Positions 9,801 to 19,108 of a DNA stretch of 64,000 nt are shown here, one piece after another. The notes under the pieces are model-generated. The model searched no databases. It saw nothing but the letters and a program-made list of their open reading frames with translations, and was not told the DNA's origin. The DNA is from Candidatus Nitrospira nitrosa (GTDB taxonomy: Bacteria > Nitrospirota > Nitrospiria > Nitrospirales > Nitrospiraceae). The stretch lies in contig NZ_CZQA01000010.1 of assembly GCF_001458735.1 (NCBI RefSeq), positions 454,007-518,006 on the forward strand, in the 5' to 3' direction. The position numbers were made by a program, and so were the translations under genes. The stretch's first letter is position 1. Each line of letters opens with the position of its first letter.

Positions 9801-11842
9801 TCGATGAGCAACTCCCGACTCAGACGTTCGGCAGTGTCAGCAGCAGTTTGCGGAGGAGTCTGCCGTTGTCCTATCAGGTCCAGCAGGGCATCGCGAAGAC
9901 CAGACAGTGTCAGGGCTTCAGCCGCAGCAATGGCTTTCTGGTAGCTGACCAGCATCGTTTCTCGCTGCTTGGCGCGTGCCAGCAAGGAGCGACGCCATTG
10001 GGAATAGGCCCGCAGAGTCCCACGCCAGGCCGGAATCGCGACCGTCGGTTCGCTGGCACCGGCGAGCAAGACGCCAGGATCCTGCGTGAGGCCGATCTGC
10101 CGTTCCTCCACACGCCACTGTCGGAATAGGCGCCGTTTCTTCACTTGTAGAACGATTGCAAAGACATCCTGCCATTCAGACTCCAACAGACTGCCGGTCA
10201 CCAGTAAGGCACGACTCTTGGCCAGAAACCGGAACGCCTGCAGATCGAGCTGATACCGGTCCAATTCGATTATCAGATTCTCACCTTGCGCATCCCTGGC
10301 TGCCAAGGCCGGCAGATCCAGAGCCGGCAACCCCTCGACAATGTACGTCTTCACGATGTGGTCGAAGCGGGCCAAAGGCGCCGTTTGAGTAGCCGCATCC
10401 CGCTGGATGGCGACCACCGTGTCATCGATCCACTTGCGACGGGCAGTCCAGAGTGCAAAGACCGGATTCGTGGCGACACGATTCGCAATATGGACCTGGG
10501 CGATCACGTCCGGCTCGAGAATCGGCAGCGCACCGCTCGCGGCATCACGAGTGCGGGCATCCTCCTCCAACCATAGCGTGATCAACGCCGCACTCTGCCA
10601 CTCCGGGAGTCTTGGAGCCGCAGCCGGCAGTTGAAGCGGATCGGCTATCGCTGTCGAGCGATACCCAAAGAACTCTTCCAGCAAGGCATCCGTGACGGCC
10701 TCCGTCGGCCACGTCATCCGATCCAGACGATCCGGCCTGCTGCCCTCCAAAGAAAAGCCCAGCCGGGCTGCCAAGGCTCGGCGCTCAGACGGTTCCGCCA
10801 ATCGCGCCAGCCGAAGTTCGTCATAGGAGGTCCCGAGTTCACGTAAGAGATGGTGGTACGCCACCACGCGGAACCGTTGATCCGGCTCCACTGGGATGGT
10901 CTGGTTTTGCGACGCCAACGCCCGACGCAGCACTTCAATGGCAATTCGCGGTTGTGCGATCGGCTGGTTGGAAGACTCATACACACGCGAGGCTGTCAAC
11001 TTGTCGTAGGGTTGAAACAACCGGCTTGCCAATACAGCTGGGGTAGGCCCCGTGCCGCTGCCGATCTTGATCTGCCGCTGCGCACAGTCCATCAGTTCGC
11101 GGAGGTAGGTTGTGCTGGTAAATACCTGTGCAATCTCTGTGGGCTCAAACGGTTTCCGAACTGCGATCGTCTTGATGTCCTCAGTAGAGGGGACTGAAGG
11201 GTCTCCCGTGGCTTTCACCGTTAATTGAAAGGAACCATATTGCAATGGAATCGTTTTACTCCACTCGCTCCAGTCTCCCTTTGGATTATCGACGTTGGCA
11301 AAAGCCCCGTTGTCGATCTTGTACTGCACCGACGTGACGGTCGACGCTCCATTCCTCGCAGTCCCTGTGATTCTGGCCAGATACGGCAGCGTGTCCGTTG
11401 TGACCGGTGACGTCACCTGGACCGTGAGAACGGGGGGCTTTTGCTGAAACACGACGGCATGCTCGATATGACCTCCCCCCCCCACTTCCCACTGCCCCAA
11501 CGGCTGATAGCGGTTCTGCATATCCGCGGATGCTGTCACAAAGATCGTCAGCGGTTGACCGCTGGGCGTACTGGCTGGAAAGGACCCCGCACATTGCCAA
11601 GACAGAGCCCCTGTCATCGTCGCCTGGACGGACGCCCCGCCAAGACCGAATGTCACCCACACGCTGGTGACTCTCGTGACCGTAATTTTGGGATCCGGTG
11701 CTCCAGTATCGGTACGAATCGGCGAAACCGATCCGCTCACCTGAACGTGTTCCGCCACACGAGCACCGGCCATCGGACTGAGAATGGTTATACCTAACCC
11801 CGCTTCGACAGTTTCTGCTAAGACCTCTTCGATGATTGGCAT
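6818..11842 (-). CDS. Tc (ABC) toxin subunit A, compact form
   Basis: A 1674-residue TcA-like protein, the pentameric shell and pore of a Tc toxin. Residues about 15-230 look like two Ig-like beta domains (ILSPMAGARV, LTVQVTSPV). A helical shell follows (LGTSYDELRLARLAE), then YRTWLAAIRVFAYPENQLF, a hallmark of the TcA neuraminidase-like region. The coiled-coil/pore region contains TNAELFEWMSGVLGGVY. The C-terminal TcB-binding domain contains LFDQEFPGHYLRLVKRV. Classical TcA proteins are near 2500 residues, so this one is short and may lack the large receptor-binding insertions. No signal peptide is seen, as usual for Tc proteins. It starts 138 bases after the TcB-TcC gene ends and is probably co-transcribed. 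The extreme N-terminus could be a receptor module. Confidence 0.85.
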   Translation of the reverse strand: MPIIEEVLAETVEAGLGITILSPMAGARVAEHVQVSGSVSPIRTDTGAPDPKITVTRVTSVWVTFGLGGASVQATMTGALSWQCAGSFPASTPSGQPLTIFVTASADMQNRYQPLGQWEVGGGGHIEHAVVFQQKPPVLTVQVTSPVTTDTLPYLARITGTARNGASTVTSVQYKIDNGAFANVDNPKGDWSEWSKTIPLQYGSFQLTVKATGDPSVPSTEDIKTIAVRKPFEPTEIAQVFTSTTYLRELMDCAQRQIKIGSGTGPTPAVLASRLFQPYDKLTASRVYESSNQPIAQPRIAIEVLRRALASQNQTIPVEPDQRFRVVAYHHLLRELGTSYDELRLARLAEPSERRALAARLGFSLEGSRPDRLDRMTWPTEAVTDALLEEFFGYRSTAIADPLQLPAAAPRLPEWQSAALITLWLEEDARTRDAASGALPILEPDVIAQVHIANRVATNPVFALWTARRKWIDDTVVAIQRDAATQTAPLARFDHIVKTYIVEGLPALDLPALAARDAQGENLIIELDRYQLDLQAFRFLAKSRALLVTGSLLESEWQDVFAIVLQVKKRRLFRQWRVEERQIGLTQDPGVLLAGASEPTVAIPAWRGTLRAYSQWRRSLLARAKQRETMLVSYQKAIAAAEALTLSGLRDALLDLIGQRQTPPQTAADTAERLSRELLIDLRAHADSKTTRVEQAIETLQGLLFSVRAGRLPVGTGGAWTINETSFDPEWVWMGSYRTWLAAIRVFAYPENQLFPNLYVSTGGLLSPTQSFIGKDGLIDTLRKTPKMTPQVARNLARQYVERLRNELGTPAVNLPADFVLTDQQLSAEELRKRQELITRLFSGITDPNAIPQYLREVFWLVPMALAQRLQDDREYLVALDWYQTVYAFELPLDQRKRYPGLTMEAAIPSSYSRTPGWLTEELNPHVVARTSIDQNQKLVGRKNVYTRFTVMAIVRCFLAYADLEFARNVAESVANARTLYETALDLLAVPDLRPETGPTIPFPANPVWESLLLHAQTNLAKIHNGMNIAGVRDVQIQTGEGATFLPSQYRYAFLVERAKNLVGIAQQIESAYLSALQQGDEERYRQLQAKHDIHVAGNSIGLANLKVADAALLTDEAELQKQRAEIQYDHFDGLLDNGVSGWEWAALGAMSVAAAAHTWAAFKDGWKFWAGDGLGHVASAASVTSQMLQTQASFERRKEDWKLQRNLAAKDRELGLHQIRRAKNQQQIATQERTLAVLQLEHAEAVMNFLANKFTNAELFEWMSGVLGGVYAYFLQQATALAQLAEAQLAFERQEPAPGFVRVDYWIDTTAGAGTEATDRRGLTGSARLLQDIYRLDQYAFDTDKRKLHMTQTLSLAQLGAQELQQFRDTGVLTFATPEALFDQEFPGHYLRLVKRVKVSLIALVPPVRGVRASLSASGLSRTVVAGDKFTTVTLSRSPETIAFTSPLNATGMFELEPENGMLLPFEGMGVDTVWRLELPKPANPFDYRTIADVLLTFEYTALNSVDYRQKVIRDLDRSFSGDRAFSIRDQFADAWYELNHPEQVETARQMQVTLPVMRQDFPLHVTDVRIQQVTLFCVRADGYLQEVRVMSLAHTIPGLDTVTAGETVSKGGVISTRRPGGAPWQRLVGRDPVGDWTLQLENSPSLRQAFKDESILDVVLVLTVGGVTPAWP

Positions 11843-11980
11843 GTGATTATCCTCCTATTGATACCCATCAGACCGGTTTGACTCGCAAATGTGAATAGGC
11901 ATTGATGTCGCCCCTCTCATCTCACGTAATAACGCAATCGCAGTAACGCTCCATCTAAATAAGGAAGCAGCCAATTATTC

Positions 11981-14900
11981 CTATTTGCTTGTTGGTGCCT
12001 GGAAAATAGTTTTCATAACAGCCCCAGAAGGAGGTAACCCACAAGCTTTGAGTACTTTGTCTGCAGATGGGTATGCACTTCCCAGCACATCCCAAATTGC
12101 CTGTGGCATTTTTTGGCTCCCGGCAACATCACCGGGACTAGGCAAAGCGATACGTGACCTAGGGTGTCCATGGGTAACTCGAATATCGCTTCGAGAGACT
12201 TCTAATCGTGCTGATGTCGGACCACCAACCGTATCAGTGTAAGTTCCGTCGTGATGGGTAACCCTTCCCTTTTCAAGGCCGAGGGCCTCCATTTCTTGCC
12301 ACAAGGCAACCTCAGCAGGGTCCGTAGTAATTTTTGAAATAGCCCCTGGCACTCTTACAAAGTTACGCTTTATATCTTGACTCAAGACTCGACCCACGAA
12401 AGATTTTGCAGGTCCAATCACCGAGGGTCCATAGTTGATTACGTTCTGTAAGACAGCACCAGTAGTTCCGCTAGGATCTATCATATTCGCTCCATGACCA
12501 AGTCCCGTTGTTACTGTATGCATCACCACTGCTGCTTTCGCAGTATTGATCACACCAATAGTGCCGATAGATTTAGCTAAACCTGCCCCTCCAAGTGCAA
12601 CCTGGTGTACAACTCCAGCCGCAACGCCAACTTTGTATTGGGTACTTTCGTAATCGATCGAGCTGTCAACGTCCGCTACCTCTCTGACTTTCTGGGTCAA
12701 TCCAAAAGATACTGTATCTCCGAAACCTGCAACTCCCTCATCTACCTTGATTTCGTCGTCTAGGACTTCGACAGTACTTCCTAGTCCACAACCTTTGCTG
12801 CCAGGCCAACAGAACTCCCAGTCAGTGCCAACCGTATCTGTTCTATTGAGCGGATTGCCGGAACAATACATGCAAACATTAACTCCACCTTCTAGTCCTA
12901 TCGGATCCGCATTTACCCATCGCGCCAGCCAGGCGGCATAGTAGCGGGCAGCGTGATAGTTGAGACCGCTCTCTTCATCCCGCTCCTTACCGGTGAAGCG
13001 ATACCGCTTTTTGGTGAAGCTGCCGAAGCTGGTTTCTCCATACGGCGTATATTCCTCGCGATTGATCCAAACCCCGTCGACGCCGACCACGACATGACTG
13101 CTCCCCAGATGATCTGCCAGGTGATATTTCACGGCGGGGCTCGCATCGTCTGGAAACGGCGTGCCGACACGGACAACGGCGATACGCGCTTGGTCATCCA
13201 TCACATGCAGGGTGTTGTTCTCCTGGACCGTGGTGCCCTGCACCATACGGTGGTACTCAAAGAGGCCCCCCGCATAGACCGTCACGCTGTACTGGCCACC
13301 TTGTTTGCGCACCAGTTTCTTCACTCGCATGCCGCCGGCATCGTAGCAATACTGCGCATGCACAGAGGGTTCGCTGCCCGCGACCTGCGTACGGAAGGTT
13401 TTCAGTCGGTCACTGTGGTCCCACTCGAACTGCCGCATCTGGTGCTCGCTGAGCATGTTGCCGTTGGCATCGTAGACATAACGGTAGCTACTCTGGCCGA
13501 TCGTCATGGAATCCAAGCGATTGTTCCCCGTGGCCGTCGCAAACAGTCGGTTGCTTCCCACTCCCGCTCCCTGATGCTTCAGCTCCTGCATATTGCCCAG
13601 CGCGTCATACCGATAGCGCTGGGTATAGACGCGCGCGCGGGTCACATCGGTACAGCGCGGTTGATCCATCCAGGGCGGTGCCTCCGGTGCTTGATCACAC
13701 TCCCTTCCGGTCGCGGACAACAATCGATAGATCGGGTCGTAGTCAAATTGCCGGAGCAATGCATCGCCGGAGGCCAGCAACTGCGCGAGTCTGCTCTCAT
13801 TGACGATCGCTGCGGAGGGATTGTTGATGATCCCGCTACCTGGCGTGCGGTCGAGGATCTGCAAGATATTGCCGACCAGATCGTACCGGTAGGCTAAATC
13901 TTGTAACGGTTCACCGTTTGGTTGGAACCGGTCAGGCTGTGGTTGACTGTAGCGCTCCGACCGCATACGCATCAGCCGGAACGTCTTGTCGTCATAGGCG
14001 TAACGAGTCATCAGGCCATTGCCATAAGCGATCAGCACCCGCTGGCCTTTGGCACTGTAGGCGATCTGCTGGACGTACGTCTGGCCGTTGAGTATGACCT
14101 GCGCCAAGGCACCGGCTTGGTTGTAGACCAGAAGCAATTCTTGCCGCTGGCCGGTGACGTCTTGTGGATAGAGTGCGCTCTTAATCCGATTGAGGGCATC
14201 GTAGCGGCTGCTGGTTTCGTACAGGGCGCTATCCAGCAGGGTTTGCGCCTGGGCTGCTAGGGAGACGTTGGCCGGAGCCTGCCAATCCACGCGATAGGTT
14301 TCGATGGCCCAGTTGCGTTGAGCTGCATTCTCATAGGCCGTCAGCAACTTGGCATCGCTCAACACCTGCCGGCTCTGGCTGACTGGATTGCCCTTGAAGT
14401 CGTACCCGGCAACCGTGACTCGCCCGGCTTCGTCATATTGTTGATAGGGTTTGCCCAGCAGATTCTTCTGTCGGGCCGCGTCCGTGGTGAATCCAGACTC
14501 AGGCCGGTCACCATAGATCAGCACTTGACGGAGAGTCAGCGGCTGATTCAGTCCATTTCGTGCCCAGAGTCGATTGGGACGATTCCCTTCATCATAGCCA
14601 TACAGGATCAACGCGCCTTTGCTGTCGCGGCTCTCAAGCGGATTGCCGACGGCATCAAGGACTGTGCGACGCAACCCTGCATCAATGCTGTCACTTCGCC
14701 AGGGTCGATTGGCCAAGTCATGTCCATACCGAAACGCGACTCTGCCCATTGCATCCGTCACGCTGACCAGATTGCCCCGAATGTCGTAGTGGGATCGGGT
14801 GACCAGCCAATCAGCTTGCGAGCTGCCGTTCCTGGCAATGGCTTGGACGGTACGGCCCAAGGCATCGATGGCGATGCTCGCCGGCGTGTTCGAGTGGGTC

Positions 14901-17900
14901 TGATAGCCTCGCGCCTGCTCCGCATGGGTGCGGCCCGCGTTGTCGTTGGCGTCGTAGGTGTAGGCTTCCCACGGCGTTGGTGCAAACTGCTCAGGAGTTG
15001 CCAAGTCGGTCGGGATCCCGTATATCACCCGCTGCTCAGAGCCATCCGGGTTGAGCGTGCGGATCACCTGACCGCGCGGATCGTAGATCATCACGGCTTT
15101 TTTCCCGAGCTGTGCCTCGCCGGGAGCGGAGTAGCTCCAGCCTTGCGAATAGAACGGCTCATATTGCTCAACGACCCGTCCTTTGTTGTCGTACGTCTTC
15201 CAACCGCTGACCAGTACATTGGGGTGCTGTGAATCCCCGTTGCGAATCCCACTGAATGCCGCGCGAGACCCCGCGTCATCGGCTTGATCGACCGGGAGGA
15301 GACCACCCCCAAAGTTTGCATCACCAAACCGGATCTCTTCCGATTGCACGCGGGTCTGTAGTAGACGGCCAAACCCGTCGGAATATTCCACCGTCTCGAT
15401 GGTCTCATCTCGTTTCGAAAGCGGCACATCCGTCTCCGTATCGTGATGCTGATATCGGCGGCTGCGGGCGGATACCGGCAGACCCCGTTCGCTGAATGCC
15501 AAGAGGTCGTAGCTGAGTTCCAGACTCGGCCTAGTACGGTCTCCTTCCGCCGCGTTGGCTTTGCCCTGTATGAACGTCGCCTTCACAAGACCCAGCGGCG
15601 TAAAGCGAACGCGCTGACTATTCTGGTTCGCATCAACAACCACCTCCGGCTGCAGCACGCGATAGTCGTATTTGGCTTCTGTGCTCAGCCCCAGGGGATC
15701 AGTGACCCTGATCGGGAGCAGGTGATACTTGTCGTATGAAATAACCGTCCGCCGCCCCAGCGGGTCATGCTGCTGCATGAGCAGACCGCGCCCCTTGCCA
15801 TTGGCACCGCTGACTTGGAAATCATAGAGATGGCTCGCGGCCATCACGAAATACCCCTGGGCCGAGATCGCACCGGGGCCGCCCTTTCGATAGATATAGC
15901 CGGCCAACATCGGGAGCTTGCGAAACTCCTCCGGATAGTCAGCGGTCCACACCGGCGTCCCTGGCTTGAGATACGGTGGAAGCTCTGGTGGACTGGTCTG
16001 GCTTTCGCCGCTGCGATACAGATCGGCCAGCAACCCATCCGTGAGGACAAGGTTTTCCGAACGCACTAATGCGCCGTACTCGCCCAGTTGACCAAACGGC
16101 AGCCCCTGAAACCCAGGCCCGTCATAGAAGCTGATGGTCTGGCCGATCAACTGTTTGACCGCGCCGCCGGCTTTGACCGTCTCCCACAGCGTGAAGACCG
16201 AGGACTTCCCGTCGTTGACGATTTCGTAGGCGCTGGTTTTGGCGACTCGATCGATCAGATAGCGTTGTGAGTCGTCGCGCTGCAGATAGGTCGTTTCGCT
16301 GAAGATCGCAAGATAGGGCTCACTGCTTGCCGCCGCCGACCGGTACTCGCGGCCTCGTGGCACGGCAAGACTGAGTTGCCATAACAGGCGACCATACTGG
16401 TCATGCTCCCCCATCATGGTGAGTTGGGTCTGCGAGTCGTCGCCGCGTTCCCATTGCGTGGTGCGTTGAGCAAGGGGAAAGCTGAAGAAGATGGCTCGTC
16501 TGTCACTGCCGGTTGCGGGCGGCACTTCCTCTCGAACGCCTTGTAACTGTTCCGTCACGGTATAGGGCCGTGCCTCACGCTCCGTTCCGTCCAAGGCATA
16601 CAGCTCCGCGCGCAGCACCGTCCCACGAAGGGCACGCAAGGCATCTCGTTTTCGACGCCTCGGCAAGGCCTCGAGCTGCGCAGTCATCTCTGCGGGTCTC
16701 GTGAAGACCATCGGATCGCCCGGCCAATATTCCTGGCGGTAGTCGAGTTCATCCCAATCGCCGAACTCGTCACCAATCGGTCCTTGATGAAACCAGGTGC
16801 GGGTTTCCAGTGGTGGCGAGAACTGCCGCTCTGCCACCGGGAGAAATGCCGGTCCGGCGTGCAGGCCTAGTCCATGAAACTGGTCGAATTGTTCCGTATC
16901 GCGTTGATCCACCCGCCCGAAGCCCCGGAACTCGCGCTCCGCACCGTCCCAATACCCATGATGGTAGGAGTACTCCGTGGTGAGTTTCCCATGAGAAATC
17001 TGATCGACAACCTCAACCTTCGCAACCACCTGGACAGGAAACGGCAATGGAGTCTTCCAGCGTGTGGAAGGTGCCTCTTGGTCCTTGAGATAGAACTGTA
17101 CGGAGGAGACATAGCCGACCCGCGTGAGGGCCCCCATATGATTGCCCATCTCGGTCATCATATAGGGTTTGATCCCACCGGAAAAATCCAAGTAGAACAT
17201 GGTGGGGCGACGTGATCCATCAGCATCGCGGCTCCACAACACACCTCGATTGCCATGACCCAGCACATCCACTAAACGCACCGCGTCCATGTCGGTGACC
17301 GGCGGGGTTCCAGCGATTTCGATCGGCTCGCTCCACGCATTGCCACCCTGATTGATCCAGAGCCACACCTTTCGATCCCCGACATACACACAATCGGCCA
17401 AGCCATCGCCGTCCACGTCGTCGATGAGAATGCGTTTGGGGTCATAGCCATAGGGTAACCGTGGACTATTGCGCATGACGATCTGCTGACCCCAGTCGCC
17501 ATATCCCATGTTGGGCCAGTAGGAAACATGGCCGTCGTACACGAGTGCGATGTCCTGGAGCCCATCTCCGCTGAAGTCCCCCCATTTGACACGAGGATCG
17601 GAAAAACTGACGTTTGGAAACTCGGCGAGGTCACGACGTTCGACGACACGAGTCTGGTGCCATCCGCGTGTGGGATCATTGAAGAAACATTCCAGGCGAT
17701 TGCCCGAACGGATGGCGTCCGTCACGCCGTCCCCGGTCAGGTCAAGCAGCTTGACGTTCGGATCGTCGAGACGAAAACTCGGTGCGGTCTCATACCGGTG
17801 AAAAGATTTTTGGTCCCACACCCCGTCAAACCGCAATGGAAAGTAACCGGACAAACCTTCTCGACTGACGAGCAATTCAACGCGACCGTCCCCGTCGGCA

Positions 17901-19108
17901 TCGAGCATCTGCACACCTGGGTCAGCCAAGAACAAACCGGACGGTGACTCAGCCATTGTGCGTGGTCTATCGAAGCGGCCGTTTCCCAAATTGCGCCAGT
18001 ACCGCACGGTGCCGTTCATTTCGAGAATATCCGGCAAACCGTTCCCGAATAGTCCAACCAGTTCATATTCCGGTCGCGCCAACGACCCGGACGGCAACTC
18101 TGCTCCCTGCACGGCACTGAACGTTTGGTCATTTGGGCTGAAACGGCTATACCCGAACGTCAACGGCGGTAAAAACTCCGATTGGGCGCCATCATGCCCC
18201 TCGACTCGAACGCGGTGGAGTAGTGAGACCTTATTCAGGGGTTTGGGGACGTTCTCTTGCTGATCCAGATAATCCAGATGATAGGTGCGAGTCAGCCGTT
18301 CCTGATCGGCCAGAGTGTAGATGCGAATCTTCGTACAGCGACGCACGGTACGAATTTCAAACCCGGCGCGGTATTCTGAGAACGGATCGGGACGCTCATC
18401 GTAGACAAATTGCACCCGGATGAGAAACTGTGGATTGGCCGAATCGCCATAATCCACATAGCGCATCTCCGACACATACAGTTGATCCCAGCGATGGGGA
18501 CCATCGTTCCGCACCGCATCACGCTGATAGACGTAATCGATGCGGTTGCCGAACACGTCGGTCGTCCGGCTGAGCTTCCAAGCGAAGACACGGTTGGTCC
18601 GGGCAGGATCTACAATCGCTGCAGGATCGAGACCAGCCGGCGCTGGGGTGCCGTAGACGCTGGTGAGACCATCCTTACTCTCAACTCGCCAATAGTCTTG
18701 CGAGGCATCGTGGTGATGGATGATTCGTGCAAACAGTCCTTCCGTACGAGGCCGATAGCGGGTTCGATCAGCTTGTACATCAACCGCAACCAGATCCTCT
18801 GCCCCAGACAGCACGAAGGTATCACGCGCATCGACGTACCGCGGCAACCCATCCGACGTCTTACGCGCCACCCCTGGCACATTCAGACTCCAGCCGAGTC
18901 CGAACGGGCCGTTCCCGTTACCGGTGCTATAGACAAGACTCACTTCTGGTTGGAAACCGTTTCGTCCTGCAGGGAGGGCGATCGGCACGGAGAAATTGCC
19001 TGTCCCAGTATGCAGATCCGGCGAGAACTTTTCTCCGATGCCGCGCACGGCACCACCACCCTGAGGGAGCGAAATGATTTGGCTTGAAGTCCCCGACTTG
19101 TTACTCAT
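11981..19108 (-). CDS. Fused TcB-TcC toxin with Rhs core and JAMM-like C-terminal cargo
   Basis: A 2375-residue fusion of TcB and TcC, the cocoon that holds the toxic cargo. The N-terminus is SpvB/TcB-like (PQGGGAVRGIGEKFSPDL, FGLGWSLNVPGVARK), then FG-GAP/VCBS-type repeats rich in DxDGDG-like motifs form the propeller that docks on TcA. YD/Rhs repeats follow, ending in the Rhs core (RYRFTGKERDEESGLNYHAARYY cut short here to its key parts RFTGKERD and ADPIGLEGG, D2068). The usual GL self-cleavage point after DxxG (Asp2091) is GT here. The last 280 residues are the variable cargo: a hydrophobic Gly-rich stretch, then a module with Glu2279, DGTYTDTVGGP, His2313, His2315, Ser2324 and Asp2327 (HGHP..LPSPGD), which resembles JAMM/JAB metalloproteases. 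No immunity gene is adjacent. Confidence 0.88.
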   Translation of the reverse strand: MSNKSGTSSQIISLPQGGGAVRGIGEKFSPDLHTGTGNFSVPIALPAGRNGFQPEVSLVYSTGNGNGPFGLGWSLNVPGVARKTSDGLPRYVDARDTFVLSGAEDLVAVDVQADRTRYRPRTEGLFARIIHHHDASQDYWRVESKDGLTSVYGTPAPAGLDPAAIVDPARTNRVFAWKLSRTTDVFGNRIDYVYQRDAVRNDGPHRWDQLYVSEMRYVDYGDSANPQFLIRVQFVYDERPDPFSEYRAGFEIRTVRRCTKIRIYTLADQERLTRTYHLDYLDQQENVPKPLNKVSLLHRVRVEGHDGAQSEFLPPLTFGYSRFSPNDQTFSAVQGAELPSGSLARPEYELVGLFGNGLPDILEMNGTVRYWRNLGNGRFDRPRTMAESPSGLFLADPGVQMLDADGDGRVELLVSREGLSGYFPLRFDGVWDQKSFHRYETAPSFRLDDPNVKLLDLTGDGVTDAIRSGNRLECFFNDPTRGWHQTRVVERRDLAEFPNVSFSDPRVKWGDFSGDGLQDIALVYDGHVSYWPNMGYGDWGQQIVMRNSPRLPYGYDPKRILIDDVDGDGLADCVYVGDRKVWLWINQGGNAWSEPIEIAGTPPVTDMDAVRLVDVLGHGNRGVLWSRDADGSRRPTMFYLDFSGGIKPYMMTEMGNHMGALTRVGYVSSVQFYLKDQEAPSTRWKTPLPFPVQVVAKVEVVDQISHGKLTTEYSYHHGYWDGAEREFRGFGRVDQRDTEQFDQFHGLGLHAGPAFLPVAERQFSPPLETRTWFHQGPIGDEFGDWDELDYRQEYWPGDPMVFTRPAEMTAQLEALPRRRKRDALRALRGTVLRAELYALDGTEREARPYTVTEQLQGVREEVPPATGSDRRAIFFSFPLAQRTTQWERGDDSQTQLTMMGEHDQYGRLLWQLSLAVPRGREYRSAAASSEPYLAIFSETTYLQRDDSQRYLIDRVAKTSAYEIVNDGKSSVFTLWETVKAGGAVKQLIGQTISFYDGPGFQGLPFGQLGEYGALVRSENLVLTDGLLADLYRSGESQTSPPELPPYLKPGTPVWTADYPEEFRKLPMLAGYIYRKGGPGAISAQGYFVMAASHLYDFQVSGANGKGRGLLMQQHDPLGRRTVISYDKYHLLPIRVTDPLGLSTEAKYDYRVLQPEVVVDANQNSQRVRFTPLGLVKATFIQGKANAAEGDRTRPSLELSYDLLAFSERGLPVSARSRRYQHHDTETDVPLSKRDETIETVEYSDGFGRLLQTRVQSEEIRFGDANFGGGLLPVDQADDAGSRAAFSGIRNGDSQHPNVLVSGWKTYDNKGRVVEQYEPFYSQGWSYSAPGEAQLGKKAVMIYDPRGQVIRTLNPDGSEQRVIYGIPTDLATPEQFAPTPWEAYTYDANDNAGRTHAEQARGYQTHSNTPASIAIDALGRTVQAIARNGSSQADWLVTRSHYDIRGNLVSVTDAMGRVAFRYGHDLANRPWRSDSIDAGLRRTVLDAVGNPLESRDSKGALILYGYDEGNRPNRLWARNGLNQPLTLRQVLIYGDRPESGFTTDAARQKNLLGKPYQQYDEAGRVTVAGYDFKGNPVSQSRQVLSDAKLLTAYENAAQRNWAIETYRVDWQAPANVSLAAQAQTLLDSALYETSSRYDALNRIKSALYPQDVTGQRQELLLVYNQAGALAQVILNGQTYVQQIAYSAKGQRVLIAYGNGLMTRYAYDDKTFRLMRMRSERYSQPQPDRFQPNGEPLQDLAYRYDLVGNILQILDRTPGSGIINNPSAAIVNESRLAQLLASGDALLRQFDYDPIYRLLSATGRECDQAPEAPPWMDQPRCTDVTRARVYTQRYRYDALGNMQELKHQGAGVGSNRLFATATGNNRLDSMTIGQSSYRYVYDANGNMLSEHQMRQFEWDHSDRLKTFRTQVAGSEPSVHAQYCYDAGGMRVKKLVRKQGGQYSVTVYAGGLFEYHRMVQGTTVQENNTLHVMDDQARIAVVRVGTPFPDDASPAVKYHLADHLGSSHVVVGVDGVWINREEYTPYGETSFGSFTKKRYRFTGKERDEESGLNYHAARYYAAWLARWVNADPIGLEGGVNVCMYCSGNPLNRTDTVGTDWEFCWPGSKGCGLGSTVEVLDDEIKVDEGVAGFGDTVSFGLTQKVREVADVDSSIDYESTQYKVGVAAGVVHQVALGGAGLAKSIGTIGVINTAKAAVVMHTVTTGLGHGANMIDPSGTTGAVLQNVINYGPSVIGPAKSFVGRVLSQDIKRNFVRVPGAISKITTDPAEVALWQEMEALGLEKGRVTHHDGTYTDTVGGPTSARLEVSRSDIRVTHGHPRSRIALPSPGDVAGSQKMPQAIWDVLGSAYPSADKVLKACGLPPSGAVMKTIFQAPTSK

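Noticed and set aside
12953..15232. Long rightward frames inside the TcB-TcC gene (about 314 and 304 codons)
   Set aside because: Antisense shadows of a clear leftward gene; they have no binding site and no recognisable domain.
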